From NCBI GenBank assembly GCA_039198835.1, contig JBCCTH010000013.1:1-24578 (forward strand): a DNA stretch of 24,578 bases, in the 5' to 3' direction. This stretch comes from Shimia_B sp039198835 (GTDB lineage Bacteria > Pseudomonadota > Alphaproteobacteria > Rhodobacterales > Rhodobacteraceae). Position 1 is the first letter of the stretch, and each line of letters starts with the position of its first letter. This document shows, in pieces, positions 1-7,082 of this stretch. The translations under genes and the position numbers were made by a program. The notes beneath the pieces were generated by a model. The model was not told the origin of the DNA, did no database searches, and saw only the letters and a list, made by a program, of their open reading frames with translations.

Positions 1-360
1 AGATGCGTTCGCGGGCACACTTTCGCAGACCATGACGAGGGGCTGCGTCAACGCGACCATGGCCTCGAGCGTATCGGCCCTGCGTCTCAGGCCGCCCGGG
101 GGCACAGCGACCGGGAACATCCCCGCCAACTGGCAGCCAAGGAACACCTCAAAAAACGGCGCGCCGGGGGGAAGGGCTATGAAGACGCGCTCGCCCGCGC
201 CCCCCCGCTCAAGAAGCGAGGCTGCCACGCGGCGCGCGTTTTCCATCAGGTGCGCGGTCGGGATGCCCTGATCGCGCGATTGCGCCCAATCATGAACTCT
301 TGCGTCAAACGCACACGCATCAATGAGACGACCAGTAATGGTCTTTGAAAAAGTCTTCAT
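1..360 (-). CDS. AMP-dependent acyl ligase (fatty-acyl-AMP ligase-like), N-terminal part, runs off window
   Basis: Only the first 120 codons are present; the gene continues beyond base 1. The ATG at 360-358 opens a protein beginning MKTFSKTITGRLIDACAFDA. An in-frame TAG lies about ten codons upstream and there is no other upstream start. Residues about 47-80 carry the N-terminal pattern of adenylate-forming enzymes: ERVFIALPPGAPFFEVFLGC, then an AGMFPVAVPPGG stretch that resembles the 'LGCLYAGxxPVPxxPP' segment of fatty-acyl-AMP ligases and PKS loading ligases more than ordinary acyl-CoA synthetases. The AMP-binding core motifs lie outside the window, so the substrate and the ACP-versus-CoA choice cannot be read. 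It is the last visible gene of the leftward operon and probably activates the fatty acid that enters the pathway. No clear Shine-Dalgarno is seen, and the start follows a T tract directly. Confidence 0.75.
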   Translation of the reverse strand, partial: MKTFSKTITGRLIDACAFDARVHDWAQSRDQGIPTAHLMENARRVAASLLERGGAGERVFIALPPGAPFFEVFLGCQLAGMFPVAVPPGGLRRRADTLEAMVALTQPLVMVCESVPANAS

Positions 361-363
361 AGC

Positions 364-400
364 AAAAAAAGCCGCGCTAACTATGCGTTAAGGCTAGCGC
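364..400 (-). terminator. Candidate intrinsic terminator or attenuator between the dehydrogenase and AMP-ligase genes
   Basis: Read on the minus strand, GCGCTA (400-395) pairs with TAGCGC (379-374). An alternative inner TTAAC/GTTA pairing also exists, and the stem is followed by GGC and seven T's (370-364). This resembles a rho-independent terminator. It ends only three bases before the ATG of the AMP-ligase gene, so it could attenuate that gene. The stem is short with a long loop, so the call is moderate. Confidence 0.45.
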
Positions 401-464
401 CATCGCGTTGGATCCGCAATCTTTTCGCGCGCGACCTTTGAAATCGGCAAATCCGCGCAAAGAC

Positions 465-1646
465 TTAGCTCAATCTGCCTTTATGGCGGGCCAGCGCGCG
501 GGTGATGTTCTTTTGAAGAGCTTCATTGGAGCCGCCACCGATAGAAAGGAGCCGGGCGTCGCGCCAAAGCCGCTCAACATCGAAATCTGCGATGTAGCCG
601 TTGCCCCCAAGAACCTGGATCGCGCGGTGGGTGGCATTTTCAGCGGCGCTCGCCGCGCTGAGCTTGGCGGCATCGGCCATCGGCGCAAGGGTTTCGCCGG
701 TGATCTCAAGTTCGGCGGCAGCGCAATAGGTGAGCGCCCGCGCGCTTTTAAGTTCTGCATAGCTCTCGGCCAGGTGGCGCTGGATCTGACCGTAAAAGCG
801 CAGCGGTTTGCCTTCGACCTTGCGCGCGCTTGCATAGCCATTGGCGATCTCGAGCGCGCGCATCCCAAGCCCGCAGCCAATGGCGGCCAGCGCAAGGCGC
901 TCAGTTGCCAGGGTTTTCATGATCAGCATCGCGCCGCCCCCCTCGGGCCCGATCCTGCGCTCTTGAGAAACATGGCACCGCGAGACATGAAGCTCAGCGC
1001 AACTCGCCGCCCGCATACCGAGCTTGCCTGTGACCGGCCGCCCAAGGGAAAAGCCTTCATCCTCTTTTTTCAGCAGAAAAAGAGAAAGTCCGCGCAGGGA
1101 ATCGTCAGATGTCCGGGCATAGACGAGCGCGGCATCGGGCAAGCTTGTCCTGGTTGGCGCGCCGTTGGTGATCCACATCTTCGTGCCGTCAATCACATAG
1201 CCGCCTGCCTCGGTCTTTTTGGCGCGGCTGCGCATGGCCATAACATCGGTGCCCGCTTCGGGCTCGCTCATCGCCAGCGCCCCCAGACACCCGCCCGAAG
1301 AGGCGCGGCGCATCACCTCGTCATGCGCGCCTGCTGCACCCTCCCGCAATGTCCCGATGAAGAGCACGGCATGCGACAGGACCGCCAGTGCAAAGCCCGG
1401 ATCGGCCCAGGCGAGCTCTTCAAATATCACGCACATCGCGCGCAAATCCATATTCGCGCCGCCAGCCTCTTCGGGGCCGAGCACGCCAAGAAGCCCCAGC
1501 GCGCCCGCGCGCTCAAAGAGCGCTTGATTGAAGGTTTCCTCCTGGTCGGCTTGGCGCGCCTGGCTCAGAACCTCAGCCTCGGCGAAACGCCGCGTGGTTT
1601 GGCGCAGAGCGGCATGTTCTTCGCTGGGGTCAAAGAGTGTGATCAT
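465..1646 (-). CDS. Acyl-CoA dehydrogenase family flavoprotein (isovaleryl-CoA-dehydrogenase-type catalytic base)
   Basis: A 393-residue protein of normal family length. FAD- and substrate-site motifs are intact: MSEPEAGTDV at 126-135, GTKMWITNG at 154-162, QVLGGNGYI at 344-352 and an ERLWRDAR stretch near 358-365. The catalytic Glu of medium-chain enzymes (the YEGTSE motif) is replaced here by IGGGSNE at 369-375. A Glu sits in ATERLALAA at 249, the position used by isovaleryl-CoA and long-chain dehydrogenases. It is therefore probably active, with the alternative base. It would desaturate an acyl thioester, transferring electrons to ETF. In this cluster the substrate may be an ACP thioester; in tambjamine-type pathways a similar enzyme introduces the alkyl-chain double bond (recalled analogy). 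Its ATG overlaps the upstream GNAT stop in an ATGA, indicating translational coupling. Confidence 0.9.
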   Translation of the reverse strand: MITLFDPSEEHAALRQTTRRFAEAEVLSQARQADQEETFNQALFERAGALGLLGVLGPEEAGGANMDLRAMCVIFEELAWADPGFALAVLSHAVLFIGTLREGAAGAHDEVMRRASSGGCLGALAMSEPEAGTDVMAMRSRAKKTEAGGYVIDGTKMWITNGAPTRTSLPDAALVYARTSDDSLRGLSLFLLKKEDEGFSLGRPVTGKLGMRAASCAELHVSRCHVSQERRIGPEGGGAMLIMKTLATERLALAAIGCGLGMRALEIANGYASARKVEGKPLRFYGQIQRHLAESYAELKSARALTYCAAAELEITGETLAPMADAAKLSAASAAENATHRAIQVLGGNGYIADFDVERLWRDARLLSIGGGSNEALQKNITRALARHKGRLS

Positions 1647-2692
1647 GTAAACGGCACCGCCGCGCGAATGTCGCCTTCAAGGATCACATCGGGGTGTTTG
1701 ACCCAGGAGTAATAATCAATGCGTGCCGGAACTGGCGCGAAGCCCGCGCGCCACATCGCCTTCCGCGGCGCGGCCCCTTGATCCATATGGGCGATCATCG
1801 CCGCGCCGCGCGCTTTCATCTCGCGGGCCACAGCGATCAGCGTATCGGCCATGTCGCGCGGTGAGGCAGCCCCGGCGATGAAATCGATAAAGCCGACGCG
1901 GGTTTTGGCGCGGCCCGACCAATCGATCATGTATCCGGAGACGAGCGCATCGGCTGTGGGGTGTTTCATGGCGATGCAATAGGGGTGATCAATTGTGTGG
2001 GCCAAGGTCTCCTCGGTATAGATTTTGGTGATTTCAGCCGCCTCCTCGCGTTGGGCGGCGATGCGCATGTGGTCTTTGAGATCGGCCATGTCGGGCGGCG
2101 CGCCGCGCCCTTTGCGCCCGGTCCACCCCAAGGGCAGCACGCTGCCCAAACGCGCTGCACGGGCCTCGCTACGCGTCATCGCCCCTTGGGCGATAGCCCG
2201 CCCGTCAATGGCCTTTGTCCAGCAAGTGATCTCGCCGAAGCGGATGAATTCATCGGGGTGCCTTTTCTTCCAACCGCTCCAGAACTTGGCCGCGCGCGCG
2301 CCCTCGTGAGAATCGTGAATACCGAGCGAGAGAACGATCCCCTTGTCGAGCTGCGCCTGGCGGTTCGCCTCGACCAGGCGCAAGGCGAAGCCGGGGCGCT
2401 TGATCTCGGGCGAAATGCTCAGAAAAGACGCCAGCGATCCGTTGAGCTCTTGGCCGCGGTATCGCAGCCCGCAGGGCAGCGCGACAACGCATCCCGCGAG
2501 CTTGCCATCCTTGCGCGCCACGGTGACAAGATCGCGGTCGAGAACGCGCGGATCCATCACGCACCAATTGATGAAGTCAGCATCCCAGATCGGAAACCAT
2601 GCCTTGTTTTCAAGAACCGATGCCCAGGCTGTCGTGATCAGATCGGAAAGTTCTTCGCCGGTGCCATCGAAGGTGGTGATCTCGAGCGTCAT
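1643..2692 (-). CDS. GNAT-fold acyltransferase-like protein
   Basis: A 349-residue protein in which I recognise the GNAT fold but not a specific family. The best anchor is residues 88-110: ASFLSISPEIKRPGFALRLV looks like the beta4/alpha3 acyl-CoA pyrophosphate-binding element, with a degenerate version of the usual Q/RxxGxG/A loop. The length suggests two GNAT lobes; the second half contains GFIDFIAG and an AHMDQGAAPRKAMWRAGF tail typical of the last strand and helix. It has no signal peptide or membrane segments. Both ends overlap neighbours by four bases (ATGA with asnB upstream and with the dehydrogenase downstream), so it is embedded in the operon. A plausible role is acylation of the amine made by the aminotransferase/reductase, but this is inferred only from context. 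Confidence 0.7.
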   Translation of the reverse strand: MTLEITTFDGTGEELSDLITTAWASVLENKAWFPIWDADFINWCVMDPRVLDRDLVTVARKDGKLAGCVVALPCGLRYRGQELNGSLASFLSISPEIKRPGFALRLVEANRQAQLDKGIVLSLGIHDSHEGARAAKFWSGWKKRHPDEFIRFGEITCWTKAIDGRAIAQGAMTRSEARAARLGSVLPLGWTGRKGRGAPPDMADLKDHMRIAAQREEAAEITKIYTEETLAHTIDHPYCIAMKHPTADALVSGYMIDWSGRAKTRVGFIDFIAGAASPRDMADTLIAVAREMKARGAAMIAHMDQGAAPRKAMWRAGFAPVPARIDYYSWVKHPDVILEGDIRAAVPFT

Positions 2693-4674
2693 GCGGCCAC
2701 AAGGCTCCTTTCGACGGTGCGCCGCCCGAGCGCGCGGTTCGCGGGCGCGCGCCCCGCGGCCCCGATCATGGTCTCATTGAGAAGCGACAGCGACAAAAGC
2801 AGCATGAAGGCCTGGCTTTCTCGCGGGCTGACTTTTTCGGGCGCGGAAGCGGATATCTTTGCCACGAGGCGCTCGGCATGGCGCGGATCAAGCGGCGCGA
2901 TGCGTTTGAGCGCGCTTGGGGCGAGCGCGTCCGCGACCCAAGGCAAAAGCCCGCCTTTGGATGAGAAAAAGCTCGCCGCATCCGGTGCGAGATAGGGCTG
3001 TTTGGGCCGCGACAGGATTTGCGCCGGCAGCTTGCCCGCGAACGCCCGTTTCAAGATCGCCTTCTCGGTTCCACCGGCATCGAGGAGCATCTCTTCAGGA
3101 AGGGACCCGGCGAATTCAACGACCTTGCGCGATAAGAAAGGCATGCGCGGCTCTATGCCATGGGCAAACATCATGCGGTCCCCCTGGCTTGAAAGCAGGT
3201 ATCCTTGCAGCAGGGTCTGAAACTCGATCCATTGCGCGCGGGCCAGCGGGGTTTGCGCGCCATCTTGCGCGGCTACGGCGCGAGCGAGGCCCGCTGTTCC
3301 ATCTGTCTGCTCGCGCAGGAGCCTTTGTGCAAAGCGCCCATGTTGAAACCGTATGTCATGGGAGAAAAGGGGCGCGTCCGGTGCCCTGACAGATTTTGCG
3401 AACCGCGCCTCGAGTGCGGCGGTGTTTTCGGCGGAAAAGAGCGGGAGATAGGGGTAAAGCCGCGTCAACGCCGCGCGGCGCGCCTCTTGCGAAAGCGCGT
3501 GCCACTGCGCGCGCAGCCGTGTTTCGCGGAAGATATCATAGCCCAAGAAGATCTCATCGGCACCTTCCCCGCTCAGCACGACCTTCACACCGCGCGCCGC
3601 GATATGCCGCGACATCAGATAAAACGGGACAAAGGCGGTTCGAAATTGCGGGATTTCCGCGTGCCAAAGCGCCTGCGCGAAGTTTGCGGCAATGTCGCGC
3701 TTGTCGATTTCCACCGCGCTGTGACGGCTGCCGAGCGCGCTCACCATCTCTTGCTGGGCCTCGGCCTCATCAAACTGGCGGTCGGTGAAATTGACCGAAA
3801 AGGTATGGAGCGCGCCTTCCCATTGCTCTCGCACGAGATGCGCAACAATCGCGCTATCGAGCCCGCCCGAGAGCATGACGCCCAGTTCCGCGTCGCTGCG
3901 CAGCCTGAGCCGCGTGGCATCGCGCAAGGCGGCCCGGGTCTCTGAAAGCGCGTTTACTGGCGAAAGCGCGCCTGGCCGTTGTGGAAGCGTGAAGCCGCCG
4001 AAAACGTGCCTGGCCTCGCGCCCGTCGCGATCAATCATCAGAGCGTGACCAGCCTCAAGCTGGGTGACGCCCGCATAGGGCGTCTCATGGCCTTCCGGGC
4101 ACCACTTCGCCATGAGCCCGCCAAGCCCGCGAAGATCCCATTCGAGGCCGGGGCCCTCCATCGCTTGCAGCGCCTTGATCTCTGATCCAAAGCCGATCCG
4201 CCCGGGCAGATGGCGCAGGTAAAGCGGGCGCTTTCCGTAACGGTCGCGCGCGAGCGTCAGCGCGCCGCTCAGGCGATCAAAAAGCGCAATCGCAAAGCCC
4301 CCGTCAAAGCGGTCGAACGCGTCCACGCCCCAGGCGATCCAGGCTTTGAGCGCGACTTCGGTATCGCACTGGGTCTTGAAGGCGTAACCGCTTGCCTGAA
4401 GCTCGGCGCGCAATTCGATGAAGTTGTAGACCTCGCCGTTATAGGCGATCCACCAGCGCCCGCTTTCGTCTGACATGGGCTGTTGGCCCTGGGTCAGATC
4501 CATGACCTGAAGGCGCACTGTGCCCATCGACAGCCCCGGCGCGAGAAGCCAGCCCGCCTCATCGGGGCCGCGATGGGCGATGCGCCCCAGCATGCGCTCG
4601 ATCTCCGCGATACGCGCGGTCTCATCCTTCTTCCCACCGCTTCTGAAGTCAAAAATGCCCGCGATCCCGCACAT
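2689..4674 (-). CDS. asnB: Asparagine-synthetase-family glutamine amidotransferase
   Basis: A 661-residue two-domain protein. The N-terminal Ntn glutaminase begins MCGIAG, so Cys2 becomes the nucleophile, with AHRGPDEAG at 33-41 and NGEVYN at 79-84. The C-terminal ATP-pyrophosphatase domain has the PP-loop LSGGLDS at 268-274 and SGEGADE at 368-374. All key motifs are intact, so it should adenylate a carboxylate and amidate it with glutamine-derived ammonia. It is about 100 residues longer than E. coli AsnB (554), as in many secondary-metabolism or cell-envelope members. Located one base after the malonyltransferase stop and overlapping the GNAT gene, it more likely amidates a pathway intermediate than makes asparagine. 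The symbol denotes the family only; the substrate is unknown. Confidence 0.92.
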   Translation of the reverse strand: MCGIAGIFDFRSGGKKDETARIAEIERMLGRIAHRGPDEAGWLLAPGLSMGTVRLQVMDLTQGQQPMSDESGRWWIAYNGEVYNFIELRAELQASGYAFKTQCDTEVALKAWIAWGVDAFDRFDGGFAIALFDRLSGALTLARDRYGKRPLYLRHLPGRIGFGSEIKALQAMEGPGLEWDLRGLGGLMAKWCPEGHETPYAGVTQLEAGHALMIDRDGREARHVFGGFTLPQRPGALSPVNALSETRAALRDATRLRLRSDAELGVMLSGGLDSAIVAHLVREQWEGALHTFSVNFTDRQFDEAEAQQEMVSALGSRHSAVEIDKRDIAANFAQALWHAEIPQFRTAFVPFYLMSRHIAARGVKVVLSGEGADEIFLGYDIFRETRLRAQWHALSQEARRAALTRLYPYLPLFSAENTAALEARFAKSVRAPDAPLFSHDIRFQHGRFAQRLLREQTDGTAGLARAVAAQDGAQTPLARAQWIEFQTLLQGYLLSSQGDRMMFAHGIEPRMPFLSRKVVEFAGSLPEEMLLDAGGTEKAILKRAFAGKLPAQILSRPKQPYLAPDAASFFSSKGGLLPWVADALAPSALKRIAPLDPRHAERLVAKISASAPEKVSPRESQAFMLLLSLSLLNETMIGAAGRAPANRALGRRTVERSLVAA

Positions 4675-4675
4675 T

Positions 4676-5614
4676 CTACTGCGCCGCCGCCAGAGTTGGG
4701 CGCAGCCGCGGCGGCGGGCTCACGGCGACATGTTTGACCGACCGATCAATGAAGAAGCCGAACTTCGTGAGGATATTGCCGTGCCCCATTTCGATCACCT
4801 GCGTCGCGCCCAGCGAAATGAGGGCGCGAACGCAACCTTGCCAGAGAACGGGCTCTGCCACTTGGCGCGCGAGATCATGCGCCGCTGGCTTGTTTTTGAA
4901 GGCCAAGCCGCTCACGTTGTCGATGATCGGCAGCGTAGGGGCGCGCAGCGTGACGCCCATGAGATAACGCTCAAAGCGCGCGGCGGCCGGGGCCATCGCC
5001 GGGCTGTGCCATGCGCCTGCAACGGGGATGTCCCTGATCTGCTTGGGGCGCAGTGGGGCGATGATGTCCTTTAGAGCTGAAAGCGCGCCCAACTGTCCCG
5101 CGAGAGTGACCTGATTGGGTGCGTTATCATTGGCAAGAAAAACGTCGAACCCTTGCGCCCGCGCCCGCGCGCAGCAGTGCTTTATGTCGCCCAGCGGAAC
5201 GCCGATCACCGAGACCATCCCGCCTGGGGGACCGGCGGCGCAAGCTTCATCCATGAAGCGCGCCCGCTGCGAGATGACCTCAAAGAGCGTTTCTTCCTCA
5301 AAGCAGCCAGCGGCATAAAGCGCTGTCCATTGCCCCACGCTGTATCCCGCCAGACCGGCGATCACGGCGTTCGGGTGCGCCTGCCGCCAAAGCTCAAGGG
5401 CTAGCAAACTCGCTGTGACAGTCAAAAGAGAGGCGACGCGGTTGTCATTGAGCTCGCCCTCCCCGCGCAAGGGATCGCAGCCAAGGCGCTGAGCCAAATG
5501 GGCCCTCAGACGCCCGTAGGAGGGGGCCGCCTCAAAGGCGCTCAGCATATCCGCGCACTGCGCCCCCTGACCTGGGAAGACCAGGGCGACCTTGCTGTCA
5601 GCCTCAATATTCAT
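4676..5614 (-). CDS. Malonyl-CoA:ACP transacylase (FabD / trans-AT-like)
   Basis: About 312 residues, the usual FabD size. It has VFPGQGAQ at 12-19, the nucleophile elbow GYSVGQ with Ser92 (normally GHSLGE; the His and Glu are replaced by Tyr and Gln), the conserved Arg in SQRARFMDEA (R117) that binds the malonyl carboxylate, and the catalytic His in AWHSPAM (H203). It should load malonyl, or a related extender, onto an ACP. The PKS across the divergent promoter has a dead AT, so this free-standing enzyme is the obvious trans supplier, though a discarded or repurposed role is possible if no elongation occurs. I chose the ATG at 5614 because FabD proteins start only a few residues before VFPGQG; it overlaps the preceding stop by 11 bases. 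An in-frame ATG at 5653, preceded by AAGGAAGG, would add 13 residues. Confidence 0.87.
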   Translation of the reverse strand: MNIEADSKVALVFPGQGAQCADMLSAFEAAPSYGRLRAHLAQRLGCDPLRGEGELNDNRVASLLTVTASLLALELWRQAHPNAVIAGLAGYSVGQWTALYAAGCFEEETLFEVISQRARFMDEACAAGPPGGMVSVIGVPLGDIKHCCARARAQGFDVFLANDNAPNQVTLAGQLGALSALKDIIAPLRPKQIRDIPVAGAWHSPAMAPAAARFERYLMGVTLRAPTLPIIDNVSGLAFKNKPAAHDLARQVAEPVLWQGCVRALISLGATQVIEMGHGNILTKFGFFIDRSVKHVAVSPPPRLRPTLAAAQ

Positions 5615-6659
5615 CAGGGGCCAGCCCGACCTTTTCAGCGAGCCCTTTGACATCCTTCCTTTCAGGCAGGCGCGCGAGCTTTGCTTGCGCTTCCGCCCTT
5701 TCCATCGTGCCCGCGCGCAATTGTTCGGCGATCTCCAAAGCGTAGGGATGAAACCCGTGGCGCTTTGAATGTATGAAAACGCCGAGATCGTTGAGGCGGC
5801 AATTTGTTGAAGTGATCCCGGTATCGACGGGCCGCACCCAGCCCAGGGTTTCGATCTCGGCGATGATCTCGGCCTCGGTGATTGTCAGGCCGAGCATCGG
5901 ATTGATCACGTCAATTTCGGTGAGGCTGCTGCCCGCGACCGCGCTGTCGATCTCGAAATATGACCGGGCTTTCTCGCCCAGAGCATCAACGAAGCGATTG
6001 ACCATCTTCGAGCGGATCCGTGCCTGACGCCCAGGCTGGACATGCATCACCGCGCCGTCTTTTGGAACCTGTCCGCCAATGTAGCCGCCCGCGATGATCG
6101 GCGTGCCGTAGAGGAACGCCTGTTTGAGCATGTGCGTGTTGATCATGGCGATGCATGACGAGCAGATCGAACTTGCGCGCTTGATCGCGGCGGCGGAATG
6201 CAAGCTCTCATCGAGCGCGCTCTTGCGATACATCGTATCCACGAACCCCCGATTTGGGGTAAAGAGCGTGTGATCGACCCCGAGCGCGGCGCAAACAGAC
6301 TGACAGTTCTTGACAGTGTCGCCACCCAGAAAGCCGTTATCTATGGTGATCGCGAGGCATTTGAGCCCGTAATCTTCCACGAGAAGCTTGAGCGTATATG
6401 AGCTGTCTTTTCCGCCAGAAAACGCAACGATGACATCATAGGGGTCGGCACCGCGGCGCGCGGCAATGACCGCGTCGATGCCTGCGCGGAGCGCCGCCCG
6501 TTCGGCCTGAATGACCTCCGCGGGGGGGCTTGCGCGGCAAAATCTGCAAAGCCCGCTGGCATCTATGTCAATGCCGGGCATGGCGGCGGGTAAAAGGCAA
6601 CGCGTGCAAGCCGCATCCGTGCCGGGGCCTTGGCGCTTAGCCGGTGAGAGCTTGGTCAT
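5604..6659 (-). CDS. PP-loop ATP pyrophosphatase, N-acetyl-sugar amidotransferase (WbpG/PseA-like) family
   Basis: A 351-residue protein. The N-terminus has two Cys pairs (CTRC at 18-21 and CRFC at 38-41) resembling a zinc ribbon. These are followed by the PP-loop VAFSGGKDSSY (SGGKDS at 81-86), a CSSC at 166-169 and a TNCRLND motif near the C-terminus. This layout matches the WbuX/WbpG/PseA-type family, which adenylates a substrate and replaces an oxygen with ammonia from a partner glutaminase. Related PP-loop enzymes also make thioamides or thiolated bases. No sugar-nucleotide genes are nearby, so a sugar substrate is unlikely; the target may be the lipid or polyketide intermediate. Ammonia could come from the AsnB glutaminase domain. 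The ATG at 6659 was chosen because it overlaps the ACP gene least (23 bases); the next upstream ATG, at 6704, would overlap by 68. Confidence 0.82.
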   Translation of the reverse strand: MTKLSPAKRQGPGTDAACTRCLLPAAMPGIDIDASGLCRFCRASPPAEVIQAERAALRAGIDAVIAARRGADPYDVIVAFSGGKDSSYTLKLLVEDYGLKCLAITIDNGFLGGDTVKNCQSVCAALGVDHTLFTPNRGFVDTMYRKSALDESLHSAAAIKRASSICSSCIAMINTHMLKQAFLYGTPIIAGGYIGGQVPKDGAVMHVQPGRQARIRSKMVNRFVDALGEKARSYFEIDSAVAGSSLTEIDVINPMLGLTITEAEIIAEIETLGWVRPVDTGITSTNCRLNDLGVFIHSKRHGFHPYALEIAEQLRAGTMERAEAQAKLARLPERKDVKGLAEKVGLAPDEY

Positions 6660-6924
6660 CTGTGACAGCCATGTCGGCCATGCGCGCCTCAATGAGGCGG
6701 ACAATCCCGGCCAGCGACCCGATATCGGGTGAGGCCATATCGTCGTCTGAAATTTTCACCTGAAATTCTGCCTCTATGAACGAGACGAGCTCGATAAACC
6801 CGAAGGAGTCGATCAACTCTTCTTCAAAGAGATCGGTCTCCGCGTTCACCTCGTTTGAGAAATCGACGAGGAACTCGTGTGTTATGAACGCGGAAACCCG
6901 TGCTTGAATGCCCGAGCTATCCAT
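6637..6924 (-). CDS. Discrete acyl carrier protein
   Basis: A 95-residue acidic protein, typical ACP length. The phosphopantetheine site is EEELIDSFGFIELVSFIE, with Ser40 in a DSFG motif in place of DSL, followed by the usual acidic helix 2/3 (EAEFQVKISDDDM). The first ATG that gives a normal ACP N-terminus (MDSSGIQARV) is at 6924. Longer readings would extend through the promoter region. As the first gene of the leftward operon it is positioned to carry the acyl chain for the AMP ligase, dehydrogenase, malonyltransferase and PP-loop enzyme that follow. The Shine-Dalgarno is weak (GGATTAAG, rather far from the ATG). Which acyl group it carries is not visible. Confidence 0.88.
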   Translation of the reverse strand: MDSSGIQARVSAFITHEFLVDFSNEVNAETDLFEEELIDSFGFIELVSFIEAEFQVKISDDDMASPDIGSLAGIVRLIEARMADMAVTDDQALTG

Positions 6925-6945
6925 ATGACTTAATCCAAAAAAGTG

Positions 6946-6961
6946 GCTCAACACCTTGAGC
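6946..6961. promoter_or_regulatory. Palindromic candidate operator GCTCAA-N4-TTGAGC
   Basis: GCTCAA at 6946-6951 and TTGAGC at 6956-6961 form a 6+6 inverted repeat with a 4-base spacer (CACC). It overlaps the predicted -10 and start site of the ACP operon, where a repressor site would be expected. The TTGAGC half-site recurs twice in direct orientation on the other side of the control region. No regulator gene is present in the window. Confidence 0.4.
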
Positions 6962-6987
6962 ATAGCGGCGGGTTCTGGCGCGCGCAA
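6959..6987 (-). promoter_or_regulatory. Candidate sigma70-type promoter for the leftward (ACP) operon
   Basis: On the minus strand TTGCGC (6987-6982) and TATGCT (6964-6959) are separated by 17 bases, which is optimal spacing for a housekeeping promoter. Transcription would begin near 6952, about 28 bases before the ACP ATG. The -10 overlaps the GCTCAA/TTGAGC palindrome at 6946-6961. Confidence 0.45.
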
Positions 6988-7021
6988 CCGAGCGGTCCAC
7001 CGCCCGCGCATGATGACGCGG

Positions 7022-7050
7022 TTTACACGGCAGCTTTCTGCCACTAGCGT
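7022..7050 (+). promoter_or_regulatory. Candidate promoter for the rightward (radical SAM-PKS) operon
   Basis: TTTACA (7022-7027) and TAGCGT (7045-7050) are 17 bases apart, giving a start near 7057, about 26 bases before the radical SAM ATG. The -10 is a poor match. A GGCAG-CTTT-CTGCC inverted repeat (7029-7042) lies between the boxes, and the TTGAGC-CAC-TTGAGC pair (7050-7064) covers the start site. Confidence 0.35.
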
Positions 7051-7082
7051 TGAGCCACTTGAGCATAAACCCACACGTTTTA

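Larger units (their letters stand above)
6941..7060. repeat. 12-bp inverted repeat bracketing the divergent control region
   Basis: AAGTGGCTCAAC at 6941-6952 is exactly reverse-complemented by GTTGAGCCACTT at 7049-7060. The arms lie close to the two outward-facing start codons (ACP at 6924, radical SAM at 7083) with 96 bases between them. The symmetry suggests that one regulator controls both transcripts. Confidence 0.7.

Noticed and set aside
408..1712. A 434-codon open frame on the plus strand opposite the acyl-CoA dehydrogenase
   Set aside because: The translation is low-complexity and Arg/Ala/Gly-rich with no motifs, whereas the minus strand encodes a complete, motif-rich enzyme. It is a GC-driven shadow.
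7050..7082. TTG start at 7050 for the radical SAM gene
   Set aside because: It would extend the protein across the operator repeats with residues absent from the usual N-terminus; the ATG at 7083 fits the family better.
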